A program made the position numbers and the translations under genes. A DNA stretch of 64,000 bases, taken from Saccharopolyspora ipomoeae. Lineage in GTDB: Bacteria; Actinomycetota; Actinomycetes; Mycobacteriales; Pseudonocardiaceae. Within the stretch, counting starts at the first letter, position 1, and every line of letters begins with the position of its first letter. This document shows positions 9,466 to 19,842 of the stretch, piece by piece. The DNA lies in contig NZ_JASAOF010000031.1 of the NCBI RefSeq assembly GCF_029952525.1, positions 1 through 64,000 on the forward strand, in the 5' to 3' direction. The notes under the pieces were generated by a model. That model saw only the letters and a program-made list of their open reading frames with translations, was not told where the DNA came from and did not search any database.

Positions 9466-9620
9466 ACCCTGGCAGCTGGCACCGCCGGGGGTTCTGAGCG
9501 GCTTCGTGGCGAGCACGCCGCGACGCCGTGTATTGGCATACATCAGGAGTGGCGCGCGGAGTCCACGGAGCCGCTCAGGTTCCCCTTCCCGCACCGCTGA
9601 GCAAGGTGACCGCAAACAAC
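9466..9620 (-). repeat. Structured 3'-end repeat, copy A
   Basis: Member of the five-copy family. The 15-base stem arms are 9495-9509 and 9563-9577 (14 Watson-Crick pairs plus one G-U). Outer helix GGGG 9487-9490 pairs with CCCC 9582-9585. The apical hairpin is TGTAT-TGGC-ATACA. It sits 15-20 bases beyond the NUDIX stop codon and before the lyase start. Strand is given relative to the gene it follows. Confidence 0.8.
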
Positions 9621-9634
9621 TTCTTGGCTGTCTA

Positions 9635-10027
9635 TCACGCGGGATCCAAGTCCGCGTAGAGGTCGAGGATCGCCGGGGCTGTGACGTGGTGCTGCTCGTA
9701 CTCGGCCCGGGTGAACCAGCCGAGCTCGGCGATCTCCGCCGAGGCGACCGGTTCGCCGTCGAAAACGCCCGTGTAGCAGGCGAGATCGACCTTCACGCCC
9801 GCGCCGCGCCCGACGGCGTCGTTGAAGTAGCGGGCGTAGAACTCGGCCTCGCCGAGGACGACGCCGAGTTCCTCGGCGACCTCGCGGTGCAGCGCCTCGC
9901 GCTCGGTCTCGCCGGGTTCGATACCGCCGCCGGGCAGGTAGAAGGCCTCCTGGTCGGCGGAGCGGACCAGCAGCAACCGCCGGTCCGCGAACCGCACCAG
10001 GCCGACCGCCTTGATCAGTGAGCTCAC
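9635..10027 (-). CDS. NUDIX hydrolase
   Basis: 130-aa nucleotide-diphosphate hydrolase. The Nudix box is complete: GGGIEPGETEREALHREVAEELG, with the Mg-binding REVAEE helix. It starts at a GTG only 4 bases after the MarR gene ends, so the two form a transcription unit. Substrate cannot be read from the sequence; the SAEIAELGWFTRAEYE segment is typical of small MutT-like house-cleaning enzymes. The pairing with a MarR regulator suggests controlled expression. Confidence 0.88.
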   Translation of the reverse strand: MSSLIKAVGLVRFADRRLLLVRSADQEAFYLPGGGIEPGETEREALHREVAEELGVVLGEAEFYARYFNDAVGRGAGVKVDLACYTGVFDGEPVASAEIAELGWFTRAEYEQHHVTAPAILDLYADLDPA

Positions 10028-10031
10028 CCGC

Positions 10032-10547
10032 TCATGCTTGCGCACGCTGCCCGGGTGGCGAGGGCACACCCCCGTCCGCCAGGCGTTCGCACGCGCGCAC
10101 CAGGGTTTCGAGCTCTCCGTCGGCGGCGTTGAGGAAGTACCGCACGACACCGTGCCGGTGGGTCGACGCGGCCATCCGCAGCCGCCCCTCACCACGCTCG
10201 GTGATCACGGCCTGCACGCCGCGCCCGTCGGAGTCCACGCGCACGCGGCGCACCAGCCCGAGCCGTTCGAGCCGGTCCACCAGCCGGGTCACCCCGGACC
10301 GGGACAGCAGCACGACATCGGCGAGCTCGGTCATCCGGAGCCGCTGCTCCGGCGCTTCGGCCAGCGCTTCCAGCACGTCGTAGGCGGCCAGGGTGAGCCT
10401 CTGCTCGGCGATCAGGTCGCTCTCCAGGCAGCGCGTGACCCGGGCGTGCGCGCGAAGAAAACTGCGGTACGCCAACAATTCACTTCGAGTGGGTAATCGG
10501 TCCAAAGCCGTCTCGGCCACGTGACGGATATTACTGTCCGCACGCAC
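10032..10547 (-). CDS. MarR family transcriptional regulator
   Basis: 171 aa if started at the GTG at 10547 (a GTG at 10520 is also possible). The winged helix-turn-helix is clear: LRMTELADVVLLSRSGVTRLVDRLERLGLVRR, then the wing DSDGRGVQAVITERGEG. Dimer helices flank it. It is divergent from mrp and co-directional with the NUDIX gene, so it probably regulates its own NUDIX operon and perhaps mrp through the 170-base shared upstream region. No ligand can be inferred. Confidence 0.87.
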   Translation of the reverse strand: MRADSNIRHVAETALDRLPTRSELLAYRSFLRAHARVTRCLESDLIAEQRLTLAAYDVLEALAEAPEQRLRMTELADVVLLSRSGVTRLVDRLERLGLVRRVRVDSDGRGVQAVITERGEGRLRMAASTHRHGVVRYFLNAADGELETLVRACERLADGGVPSPPGQRAQA

Positions 10548-10576
10548 TTGACTTCGCAGCGCCCCCGGTCTAGTCG
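10548..10576 (+). promoter_or_regulatory. Candidate mrp promoter
   Basis: TTGACT followed after a 17-base spacer by TAGTCG points toward mrp, about 140 bases upstream of its start and at the edge of the divergent MarR gene. The -35 match is good and the -10 match partial; inference only. Confidence 0.3.
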
Positions 10577-10716
10577 AGGCCGATCGTCCTACCGGCGGAG
10601 ATGGTGGGCTACTGGTCCGTAACATGGGATTGCCGGATGCGGGTGTGAGACCCTTTTCTGGTTCGGCGGGACACGTCCCGTCCCCACCACGTTCACCAAC
10701 GCTTGTCGAGGTAACC

Positions 10717-11856
10717 GTGACCAGTACGCAGTCCGCACCGACCGAGGACGCCGTCCGCCAGGCGCTCACCAAGGTCGAGGACCCGGAGATCCGCAAGCCG
10801 ATCACCGACCTGGGCATGGTCAAGAGCGTGTCCGTCGGCGACGGCGGCGCGGTGACGGTCGAGGTCTACCTGACGGTCCAGGGCTGCCCGATGCGCGAGA
10901 CGATCACGCAGCGGGTCAACGACGCCGTCGCCGCGGTCGACGGCGTGTCCTCGGTGCAGGTCGAGCTCGACGTGATGAGCGACGAGCAGCGCTCCGAGCT
11001 GCGTCGCAGCCTGCGCGGCGACGCCGACGAACCGCGCATCCCCTTCGCCGAGCCCGGCTCGATGACCCGCGTCTACTGCGTGGCCTCGGGCAAGGGCGGC
11101 GTCGGCAAGTCCAGCGTGACGGTCAACCTGGCCGCCTCGATGGCCGCCCGGGGCCTGTCTGTCGGCGTCGTCGACGCCGACATCTACGGCCACTCCGTGC
11201 CGCGGATGCTGGGCGCGGGCGGCAAGCCCACCCAGGTCGAGAAGATGATCATGCCTCCGCAGTCGCACGGCGTGAAGGTCATCTCGATCGGCATGTTCAC
11301 GCCCGGCAACACCCCGGTCGTCTGGCGCGGCCCGATGCTGCACCGCGCGCTGCAGCAGTTCCTCGCCGACGTCTTCTGGGGCGACCTGGACGTGCTGCTG
11401 CTGGACCTGCCGCCCGGCACCGGTGACGTCGCGCTGTCCACCGCCCAGCTGATCCCCAACGCCGAGATCCTGGTGGTCACCACCCCGCAGCAGGCCGCCG
11501 CCGAGGTGGCCGAGCGCGCGGGCGCCATCGCCATGCAGACCCGCCAGCGGCTGGCCGGCGTCGTGGAGAACATGTCCTGGATGGAGATGCCCGACGGCCA
11601 GCGCGTGGAGGTCTTCGGCTCCGGCGGCGGCCAGATCGTGGCCGACTCGCTGAGCCGCTCGCTGGGCACCGAGGTGCCGCTGCTCGGCCAGATCCCGCTC
11701 GACCCGAGGCTGCGCGAGTGCGGCGACGCGGGCGAGCCGCTGGTCCTGCAGGAGCCGGACTCCCCGGCCGGCGCCGCCCTCAGCGACATCGCCCAGCGCC
11801 TGGGCACCCGTGCCCGAGGCCTGGCGGGCAAGCTCCTGTCGGTGTCCCCCGCTTAA
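10717..11856 (+). CDS. mrp: Mrp/NBP35 family iron-sulfur cluster carrier ATPase
   Basis: 379 aa from a GTG five bases after GAGG. An N-terminal DUF59/MIP18 domain (residues ~8-90: VRQALTKVEDPEIRKPITDLGMV) precedes the P-loop ATPase with deviant Walker A GKGGVGKSS (125-133, Lys131), DADIYGHS, and the LLLDLPPGTGDV switch. Mrp proteins bind and transfer Fe-S clusters in the cytosol. The Cys pair typical of some homologues is not obvious. It lies beside the sigE cluster as in mycobacteria (Rv1229c). Confidence 0.93.
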   Translation: MTSTQSAPTEDAVRQALTKVEDPEIRKPITDLGMVKSVSVGDGGAVTVEVYLTVQGCPMRETITQRVNDAVAAVDGVSSVQVELDVMSDEQRSELRRSLRGDADEPRIPFAEPGSMTRVYCVASGKGGVGKSSVTVNLAASMAARGLSVGVVDADIYGHSVPRMLGAGGKPTQVEKMIMPPQSHGVKVISIGMFTPGNTPVVWRGPMLHRALQQFLADVFWGDLDVLLLDLPPGTGDVALSTAQLIPNAEILVVTTPQQAAAEVAERAGAIAMQTRQRLAGVVENMSWMEMPDGQRVEVFGSGGGQIVADSLSRSLGTEVPLLGQIPLDPRLRECGDAGEPLVLQEPDSPAGAALSDIAQRLGTRARGLAGKLLSVSPA

Positions 11857-11870
11857 GCGCTGCGCATGAG

Positions 11871-12048
11871 GGCGGCGAAGCCGCTGTTTCAAGTGCGGGA
11901 CTCAGCCCGCACCGCCGCGGGTTCTGAGCGGCTTCATGGCGAGTACGCCGGGACGCCGTGTATCGGACATGCATAAGGAGCGGCGCACGGAGACCACGGA
12001 GCCGCTCAGGTTCCGCTACCCGCACCGCCAAGCGAAGCAACCACGGAA
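11871..12048 (-). repeat. Structured 3'-end repeat, copy B
   Basis: Stem arms 11925-11939 and 11994-12008 with one G-U and one A-C; outer helix GCGG/CCGC; apical TGTAT-ATGCA with one wobble. A small side hairpin GGCGGC-gaa-GCCGC precedes it at 11871-11884. It fills the convergent gap between mrp and the methyltransferase, ending about 7 bases from the latter's stop codon. Confidence 0.8.
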
Positions 12049-12054
12049 CAGGTC

Positions 12055-12705
12055 TTAACCCTTGGCGACGGCGAGGAGGCCTGGCCCGGTCGGCAGTGTC
12101 ACCGGGATCAGGCCCTCGTCGTCTTGAACGGCCTTGACCAGGTCGCGGATGGCCGCGGTCAGGGCGCCGCCGCTGTCGTCGGGGTCGCCGCCGAGCTGGA
12201 CCCCGGCGAAGACGATGACGCCGCCGGGGCGCAGCAGGCGGGCGCCCAGTTCCAGGTAGGCGGGGTAGTCGGTGCTCGCGACGCCGACCGAGACCAGGTC
12301 GTAGCCGCCTTCGGTGAAGCGCGGCAGCATCTCCACCGCGCAGCCGGTGATCAACCGCGTGCGGGTGGGCGCGACGCCCTCCTCGCGCAGCGCGGCGCGC
12401 GCGATCCGCTGGTTGGCCGGATCGGCGTCGATCGAGGTCAGCACGCCCTCGGGCAGCATCCCGCGGAGCAGCCAGCGGGCGCTCTCCCCGGACCCGGTGC
12501 CGATCTCGACGACGGCCCTGGCCCGCAGCGCGGCCGCGAGGAACCGCAGCACGTGCAGCGACGACGCACCGACCGGCGAGTCCAGCGGACCGTCGCCGAC
12601 CGGGCGAGCGCGCGTCCGCTCCCCCACCGCTTGGCCGCCCGTCGAGTAGCGGGCCACCGACCTCTCGGGTATCACAACGCGAGAGGTTATCGGCGCCGCG
12701 CGCAC
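12055..12705 (-). CDS. Class I SAM-dependent O-methyltransferase-like protein (Rv1220c-like)
   Basis: 216 aa or fewer: the frame opens with a GTG at 12705, and further GTG codons at 12675 and 12657 are possible starts. SAM-binding motif I is VVEIGTGSGESARWLL, motif II LTSIDADPANQRIARAAL, and the C-terminal LLRPGGVIVFAG strand is present, as in COMT-like methyltransferases. At the place where the family carries its metal-binding Asp (VFVDAD-type), this protein reads VSVGVAS, so metal-dependent O-methylation may be lost. It lies divergently from sigE as Rv1220c does in M. tuberculosis. Confidence 0.82.
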   Translation of the reverse strand: MRAAPITSRVVIPERSVARYSTGGQAVGERTRARPVGDGPLDSPVGASSLHVLRFLAAALRARAVVEIGTGSGESARWLLRGMLPEGVLTSIDADPANQRIARAALREEGVAPTRTRLITGCAVEMLPRFTEGGYDLVSVGVASTDYPAYLELGARLLRPGGVIVFAGVQLGGDPDDSGGALTAAIRDLVKAVQDDEGLIPVTLPTGPGLLAVAKG

Positions 12706-12817
12706 AAATGATGTTTCCGGGCGACATCGTTAGAAGCCCGTTTCCATGCGCGACATTTCCTCACGCAGAGTGATCAACGCGGCGCGGCCGAGTGGGTGAG
12801 GGACGGCTCACCCGGAA

Positions 12818-12835
12818 TCTCAGGCCCTTCTCAGG
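12818..12835. promoter_or_regulatory. TCTCAGG direct repeat upstream of sigE
   Basis: Two TCTCAGG heptamers begin at 12818 and 12829, exactly 11 bases apart, about 40 bases upstream of the sigE start. The same repeat with the same spacing occurs four times upstream of the two-component operon (46073-46122). It is a candidate response-regulator operator. Confidence 0.6.
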
Positions 12836-12870
12836 TGGCTTTCATGCCCACTTCACCAGGGAGGACGACA

Positions 12871-13611
12871 GTGGACGTCATACACCGACACCCATCGGCG
12901 TCTCACCGTCGTGCGGGTCGCGGGAACAACGGTCCGGCGCCGCTCGTTCTGGTAGATGCAAGCCCACAGGAGGTGGCTCTTCGCCCGATGGCAACACAGC
13001 CGATGAGCGTGGCCCCCGGCACCGACCGGACCCACGAGACCAGCGTTTCCCCGAGTCCCGTCTCCCCCGGCGCGGAGGAGGCCGCTTGGACCCCGCCCAG
13101 CTGGGACGAGGTGGTCCGGCAGCACGCGGACCGGGTGTACCGGCTCGCCTACCGGCTGTCCGGCAACCAGCACGACGCCGAGGACCTCACCCAGGAGACC
13201 TTCATCCGGGTGTTCCGCTCCCTGGCCTCGTACAAGCCGGGCACGTTCGAGGGGTGGCTGCACCGCATCACCACGAACCTGTTCCTGGACATGGCCCGCC
13301 GCAGGTCCCGCCTGCGCATGGAGGGCCTGCCCGAGGACACCGACCGGCTGCCCGGCGGCGGTCCGACGCCGGAGCAGGTGTTCCACGACACCCACCTCGA
13401 CCCGGACCTGCAGGCCGCGCTGGACAAGCTGCCGCCGGAGTTCCGCGCGGCCATCGTGCTCTGCGACGTCGAGGGCCTGTCGTACGAGGAGATCGGTACC
13501 ACCCTCGGCGTGAAGCTGGGTACCGTGCGCAGCAGGATCCACCGCGGCCGCCAGATGCTCAAGAACACGCTCGAAGCGAGCCGCGACCAAGCCGGGAGGA
13601 ATGACGGATGA
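12871..13611 (+). CDS. sigE: ECF RNA polymerase sigma factor SigE
   Basis: 246 aa from a GTG six bases after GGGAGG. Region 2 is nearly identical to mycobacterial SigE (WDEVVRQHADRVYRLAYRL, AEDLTQETFIRVFRS) and region 4 contains YEEIGTTLGVKLGTVRSRI. An ~80-residue N-terminal extension precedes region 2, as in SigE relatives. It directs the envelope/heat/oxidative stress regulon and is held by the anti-sigma factor encoded next, whose start overlaps its stop by 4 bases. Regulation: the upstream TCTCAGG repeats suggest control by a response regulator. Confidence 0.95.
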   Translation: MDVIHRHPSASHRRAGRGNNGPAPLVLVDASPQEVALRPMATQPMSVAPGTDRTHETSVSPSPVSPGAEEAAWTPPSWDEVVRQHADRVYRLAYRLSGNQHDAEDLTQETFIRVFRSLASYKPGTFEGWLHRITTNLFLDMARRRSRLRMEGLPEDTDRLPGGGPTPEQVFHDTHLDPDLQAALDKLPPEFRAAIVLCDVEGLSYEEIGTTLGVKLGTVRSRIHRGRQMLKNTLEASRDQAGRNDG

Positions 13612-14405
13612 CGGTTCTGCGGGGGTGGGGGCTGTCCGAGCAGCACCTCGCGCTGGACGCTCTCGTCGCGTTCGTCGACGGCGAGCTCAGCCCGAGCGCC
13701 CACGACCGCGCGGTGGCCCACCTGGCCGGGTGCCCCGCGTGCGCGGCCGACGCCGCCGCGCAGCGGCAGGCCCGCGCGGCGGTGCGCGCCGCCGACGCGC
13801 CCTCGGTCTCGCCGCAGCTCCTGCAGGCGCTGCAGGCGATCCCCTCCAGCGCCGAGCTCCCCGCACAGCCCGAGAACCTCGCGCTGACCGACGACGGTCA
13901 GCTGGTCGCCGTGTCCCGCCCGAACGACGTGAAGCGCTTCGGCAGCGGAGCGGTGCTGGGTTCGTCCACGCCGCTCGGCGGCTCGCAGCAGCCGCTGGGC
14001 ACGGCCGTGACCTCCTACGACGCCCCTGACACCGCGAACCGGCGGGCCACCCGCCGCACCCGGCAGGGTGCCGGCGTGGTCTTCTCCGGGCTGGTCCTCG
14101 GGGCGCTGACGCTGCTGAACGTGCCGGTCACCGACGAGGACGGCCAGCCGCTGCAGGGCGCGCCCGTGCCGCTGCCCGGCGGCTCGTTCACCAACGCCGT
14201 CATCCCGGCCGCGGGCAACACCGCCCTGCCGTCGGAGACCACCCCGGTCGGCCAGAGCACGCCGGTCGGCCAGAGCACGCCGGTCGGCCAGAGCACGCCG
14301 GTCGGCAGCCAGACCGCGGCACCCGCGCCGAAGGCGCCCGACGCACCTCCGGCCCCTTCGGCCGCGCTCCCGTCCACCGCGACGACGGCTCCGCCCGCCG
14401 GGTAA
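13608..14405 (+). CDS. rseA: Membrane-anchored zinc anti-sigma factor for SigE
   Basis: 265 aa, ATGA-coupled to sigE. The ZAS motif H-x3-C-x2-C is His38, Cys42, Cys45 in an N-terminal anti-sigma domain. A single hydrophobic helix (VVFSGLVLGALTLLNVPV) lies near residues 155-173, followed by an outside Pro/Thr/Gln-rich tail with hexapeptide repeats (PVGQST) at about 212-231. It should bind SigE until released by redox change or proteolysis. The trailing repeats and length (mycobacterial RseA is shorter as I recall) are unusual. Confidence 0.9.
   Translation: MTVLRGWGLSEQHLALDALVAFVDGELSPSAHDRAVAHLAGCPACAADAAAQRQARAAVRAADAPSVSPQLLQALQAIPSSAELPAQPENLALTDDGQLVAVSRPNDVKRFGSGAVLGSSTPLGGSQQPLGTAVTSYDAPDTANRRATRRTRQGAGVVFSGLVLGALTLLNVPVTDEDGQPLQGAPVPLPGGSFTNAVIPAAGNTALPSETTPVGQSTPVGQSTPVGQSTPVGSQTAAPAPKAPDAPPAPSAALPSTATTAPPAG
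14244..14305. repeat. 18-bp tandem repeat within the anti-sigma gene
   Basis: Unit CCGGTCGGCCAGAGCACG is repeated three times (14244, 14262, 14280) plus a partial fourth, coding for PVGQST repeats in the extracytoplasmic tail. Perfect identity between units suggests recent expansion by slippage, so copy number may vary between strains. Confidence 0.9.
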
Positions 14406-14550
14406 CGAACTGGCGAGTTCGCGCCCACTCCACACCGACTTCACCGCGCTGCGGGCAAGATGGGGTCGTCGGCACCATGCCGGTGAGGCGGGCCGCGCGC
14501 CCGTGTGATCCACTCGAAGCGACGAGCCCGATCGGACAGCCCGGGGAGCG

Positions 14551-16221
<1,671 letters not shown>

Positions 16222-16377
16222 CCGATCACATCGGCATGAACGGCCGGACACCGCTGGGACACGGGGCGTGTTTACGCCAGTTCCCCTCTTCGACCAGCGT
16301 CACCCGGTCGGTACTCTGGTGTTGTCGGCAGCTCGGCGTCGGTCCCCGAGCCACGAGGATCCCAGAGGAGTCGAGAG

Positions 16378-16797
16378 GTGTTCGATAGCGTCGGCTGGCC
16401 CGAGCTCCTGGTTCTCGCCCTGGTCGGGTTGTTCGTGCTCGGTCCGGATCGGCTGCCGCAGGGCGCCGCGTGGCTGGGCAAGACGATCCGGCAGGTCAGG
16501 GAGTACGCGACCGGGGCCCGCGAGCAGATCCGCTCGGAGATCGGTCCGGAGTTCGACGAGCTGAAGAAGCCGCTCGACGAGCTCCGCAGCGTTCGCAACT
16601 TCAACCCCAAGACCGCCGTCACCAAGCACCTGCTGGACGGCGAGAACCCGTTCGAGGAGTTCTCGAAGAACTCCTCGCCCCTCAACGGGCACACCCCGTC
16701 CACCAACGGCCACACCCCGGCGCCCACCCCGCCGAAGCCGGCCGAGCGCCCCCTGGCCCCCGGCGAACGCCCCCCGTACGACGCGGACGCCACCTGA
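16378..16797 (+). CDS. tatB: Twin-arginine translocase subunit TatB
   Basis: 139 aa from a GTG after GAG. One N-terminal helix (VGWPELLVLALVGLFVLGP) is followed by an amphipathic helix (PQGAAWLGKTIRQVREYA) and a Pro-rich tail, the TatA/B architecture; the DSVGWPELL opening is TatB-like. It forms the Tat receptor with TatC for export of folded proteins. Position downstream of htrA matches mycobacterial Rv1224. Confidence 0.92.
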   Translation: MFDSVGWPELLVLALVGLFVLGPDRLPQGAAWLGKTIRQVREYATGAREQIRSEIGPEFDELKKPLDELRSVRNFNPKTAVTKHLLDGENPFEEFSKNSSPLNGHTPSTNGHTPAPTPPKPAERPLAPGERPPYDADAT

Positions 16798-16855
16798 CCA
16801 GGTCTTTCGTTCGCATGACCGGTCCCGACCGCAGGGGCACGCCCGTCACCTGACT

Positions 16856-16921
16856 CGATTTCAATGGAAGTCGGACTCCTGATCTCAACGGAAATCGGGA
16901 ACCCGACTTCCATTGAAATCG
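16856..16921. terminator. Family-1 palindrome between tatB and MFS gene
   Basis: Perfect 19-bp inverted repeat CGATTTCAATGGAAGTCGG (16856-16874) and its complement (16903-16921). The loop contains a degenerate third copy of the arm (GATCTCAACGGAAATCGGG). It lies at a convergent junction 3 bases from the MFS stop. It can act on both strands; there is no T tract. The same arm sequence recurs at 21377 and 55751. Confidence 0.75.
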
Positions 16922-16923
16922 GG

Positions 16924-18105
16924 TCACCCGCGCGGGGTGGTGAGGGTGCGGGAGAAGGCGACCGCGATCGCGGCGAGGGCGAGCCAGATGCCGAGGAGCA
17001 GGGTCATGCCGGGCCAGCCCCAGGCGCCGTAGGCGATGCCGCCGAGGACTCCGCCGACGCTGCTGCCGCCGTAGTAGGCGAGCTGGTAGAGGGCCGATGC
17101 CTGGCCGCGCGCCTCGGCGGAGGCGCGGGTGCCGACCCAGCCGTTGGCGACCGAGTGAGCGCCGAAGAACCCACCGGTGAACACCACCAGGCCGACCAGG
17201 ATCACCGACACCGAGTCCGGCAGCATCAGCAGCAGACCGGCTCCCGCCACCGCGAGGCTGGTCAGCAGCACCCGCACGCGCCCCCAGCGGTCGGCGGCGC
17301 GCCCGGCCAGCGCCGAGGTCACCGTGCCCGCCGCGTAGGCGAGGAACGCCAGCGCGGCCAGCGCCGGGGGCACCAGCAGCGGCGGGGCGGTGATGCGGAA
17401 GGCCAGCACGTTGTAGACCGTCACGAAGCTGCCCATGCCCAGCGCCGCGACCAGGTACGGCGGGTACAGCCCGGGGTCGCGCAGGGCGGCGCCGAGACCG
17501 CCGAGCAGCGGCCCCCAGCGCAGCGGTTTCCGCTGGTGGCGCTGCTCGGACGGCAGCAGGACGACGAACGCGACCGTGCACACCGCGGCCAGCAGCGCGA
17601 CCGCGAGCACTCCGCCGGACCAGCCCCAGAAGTCGCCGACGACGCCGCCGAGCAGCCGACCGGTCATGCCGCCGATGGTGGTGCCCGCGACGTAGAGCCC
17701 GACGGTGGTGCCCAGCCGCACGCCGCCGGTCTCGTCGACGAGGTAGGCGGTGGCGACGGCGGCGAGCCCGGCCACGGCCGCCCCCTGCACCAGCCGCAGC
17801 CCCACCATCAGCGGGAACGAGTGCACCCACGGCAGCACGAGACCGAGGAGCTCGGCGACGACCAGGCTGGTGATCATGGTCTTGCGGCGGCCGACGGCCT
17901 CCGACAGCGTGCCCAGCGGGATCGCCGACACCGCCAGCCCGAGGGTCGCCGCCGAGACCAGCAGCGCCGCCGAGCCCGGGCTCAGCCCGTACTCGCCCGC
18001 CAGCTGCGGCAGCACCGGCTGCGGCGCGTAGAGCAGGGCGAACAGGGCCAGCGCACCGAGCAGCAGCGCGATCCGAATCCTGCGCACACGTCCGGCCGAC
18101 ACCAT
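16924..18105 (-). CDS. MFS efflux transporter, YnfM-like
   Basis: 393 aa with twelve hydrophobic segments and the MFS A-like loop (PLGTLSEAVGRRK after helix 2). The N-terminus LYAPQPVLPQLAGEYGLSPG resembles the YnfM/AraJ group of proton-driven exporters. It is a single gene bounded by a convergent palindrome and a tandem repeat, so the substrate cannot be guessed from neighbours. Confidence 0.85.
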   Translation of the reverse strand: MVSAGRVRRIRIALLLGALALFALLYAPQPVLPQLAGEYGLSPGSAALLVSAATLGLAVSAIPLGTLSEAVGRRKTMITSLVVAELLGLVLPWVHSFPLMVGLRLVQGAAVAGLAAVATAYLVDETGGVRLGTTVGLYVAGTTIGGMTGRLLGGVVGDFWGWSGGVLAVALLAAVCTVAFVVLLPSEQRHQRKPLRWGPLLGGLGAALRDPGLYPPYLVAALGMGSFVTVYNVLAFRITAPPLLVPPALAALAFLAYAAGTVTSALAGRAADRWGRVRVLLTSLAVAGAGLLLMLPDSVSVILVGLVVFTGGFFGAHSVANGWVGTRASAEARGQASALYQLAYYGGSSVGGVLGGIAYGAWGWPGMTLLLGIWLALAAIAVAFSRTLTTPRG

Positions 18106-18184
18106 GCTTTAGACGTTAAACACCACCTGATCGACGGCGCCCGGAACCGTGCCGGTCATCACCCGTGGCGCTCGACTCAGCGAT

Positions 18185-18247
18185 CAGCCCGCTCCCCGGT
18201 CAGCCCGCTCCCCGGTCAGCCCGCTCCCCGGTCAGCCCGTTCCCGGT
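18185..18247. repeat. 16-bp tandem repeat at the pepA 3' end
   Basis: The unit CAGCCCGCTCCCCGGT occurs three times exactly (18185, 18201, 18217) and once as a 15-base variant that runs into the pepA stop codon. It fills half of the gap between pepA and the MFS gene. A slippage-prone tract; no function evident. Confidence 0.88.
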
Positions 18248-19842
18248 CAGCTCAGCTCGGAGGCGAGCTCGGCCAGCGTGCGGGCGGCGAAGCCGGTGCC
18301 GCCGACCGTGACCTCCGAGTAGTCCTTGTCGGCCCGCGCGGGCCCGGCGATGTCCAGGTGCGCCCAGCGCACGCCCTCGGTGAACTCGCGCAGGAACAGC
18401 GCCGCGGTGATCCCGCCCGGACCGGCCGGGGTCTGCTTGACGTCGGACAGCGCGCCCTGGACGGCCTCGGCGTGGTCCTCCAGCAGCGGCATCCGCCACC
18501 AGGACTCGCCGACCCGCTCGCCCGCCCCGGCGATCTGGTCGGCCAGCTCGTCGTCGGTGGCGAACAGGCCGCCGGTGCGCAGGCCGAGCGCGACCTTCAT
18601 CGCGCCGGTCAGCGTCGCGACGTCGATGAGCACGTCGGGCTGGAGCTCGTCGACGGCGTAGGCCATCGCGTCGGCCAGCACCATCCGCCCTTCGGCGTCG
18701 GTGTTGCCGACCTCGGTGGTCTTGCCGCCGTAGTGCCGCACCACGTCGCCGGGCCGGTAGGCGGTGCCGGAGACGTGGTTCTCGGCGGAGGGCACCAGGC
18801 CGGTCACCTTCACCGGCAGACCGAGCCGGGCGATCGCCAGCAGCGCGCCGATGACCGCCGCGCCACCGGACATGTCGGTGCGCATCAGGTGCATGCCGTC
18901 GGCGGGCTTGAGCGAGATGCCGCCGGTGTCGAAGGTGATGCCCTTGCCGACCAGCACCAGGTGCGGGCCGGTCGCGTCCTGCGGCCGGTAGTCGAGCTGC
19001 AGCAGGCGGGGCGGGCGGGACGAGCCGCCGCCGACCGCGAGGATGCCGCCGAAACCGTTGTCGGCCAGCCACTTCTCGTCCCGCACGGTCGCGGTGAGGT
19101 TCGCGACCGGCCCGGCGAGCTCGGCGGCCAGCCCGGTGAACCAGGCCGGGTCCTTGACGTTGGAGGGTGCGTTGGCGAGGTCGCGGGCCAGCGCGGTGGC
19201 GGCGGCGAGCTCGCGGGCGCGGCGCACCGACTCGCGCAGCGCGGCGACGTCGGCGCCGTCCGGGGCGACGAGCAGGACCTTGCGCAGGCGCGGCGGCGCG
19301 GGCTCGTCGGTGACCTTGAACCGGTACCCGCCCAGCGCGAGCCCGAGGGTGAGCTCGCCGATCAGCTCGTCGCCGACGTCGTCGGGCAACCGGACCTGCA
19401 GGTAGTCGGCGTCGGAGGCGTCGCCGAGGTCCCCGGGTTCGGAGTCGCCGTCGCCCGCACCGGTCAGCTTCTCGCGCACCGCGCGGGCCAGGCCCGCACC
19501 GGCGGAGCGCCACTGCGCGGGGGTGCCGGAGCCGACGCCGACGAGCCAGCCGACGTCACCGGAGCGCAGCGGGAACGCCTTCGCGTCCCCGGCCGAGGCG
19601 GAAGCGCCGAGCGCGGTGAGCACCTCGGCGTCCACAGAGAACCGTTCGGCCGCAGCGGCCAGGTCCGGGCCGGTCTCGCCGTCGAAGACCGCCGTCGCGC
19701 CCGGCACTCCGTCCCGCCACCGCTGCACCACGTCCACTTCGACCAGAGCGGTCGGGATGACGGGCAGCTCGGGCTCCACCCCGCGGGCGGACTGGCCGCC
19801 GCGGTAGGAATGGGCGGAACGGAACACGGAGGCACCGGGCAC
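18247..19842 (-). CDS. pepA: Leucyl aminopeptidase (cytosol aminopeptidase, M17)
   Basis: 531 aa from the GTG at 19842, which has GGAAGG seven bases upstream (a GTG at 19860 is in frame). Two-metal M17 motifs are intact: VGKGITFDTGGISLKP, MRTDMSGGAA, and the signature NTDAEGRM. It removes N-terminal residues from peptides in the cytosol and is a hexamer in this family. The protein starts with an M17 N-terminal macro-like domain. Single gene. Confidence 0.93.
   Translation of the reverse strand: MPGASVFRSAHSYRGGQSARGVEPELPVIPTALVEVDVVQRWRDGVPGATAVFDGETGPDLAAAAERFSVDAEVLTALGASASAGDAKAFPLRSGDVGWLVGVGSGTPAQWRSAGAGLARAVREKLTGAGDGDSEPGDLGDASDADYLQVRLPDDVGDELIGELTLGLALGGYRFKVTDEPAPPRLRKVLLVAPDGADVAALRESVRRARELAAATALARDLANAPSNVKDPAWFTGLAAELAGPVANLTATVRDEKWLADNGFGGILAVGGGSSRPPRLLQLDYRPQDATGPHLVLVGKGITFDTGGISLKPADGMHLMRTDMSGGAAVIGALLAIARLGLPVKVTGLVPSAENHVSGTAYRPGDVVRHYGGKTTEVGNTDAEGRMVLADAMAYAVDELQPDVLIDVATLTGAMKVALGLRTGGLFATDDELADQIAGAGERVGESWWRMPLLEDHAEAVQGALSDVKQTPAGPGGITAALFLREFTEGVRWAHLDIAGPARADKDYSEVTVGGTGFAARTLAELASELS

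Noticed and set aside
9370..9615. Short peptides with a recurring GLRAPLLM segment in the five repeats
   Set aside because: The similarity comes from the conserved DNA; the frame differs between copies and stem changes follow base pairing, not codons.
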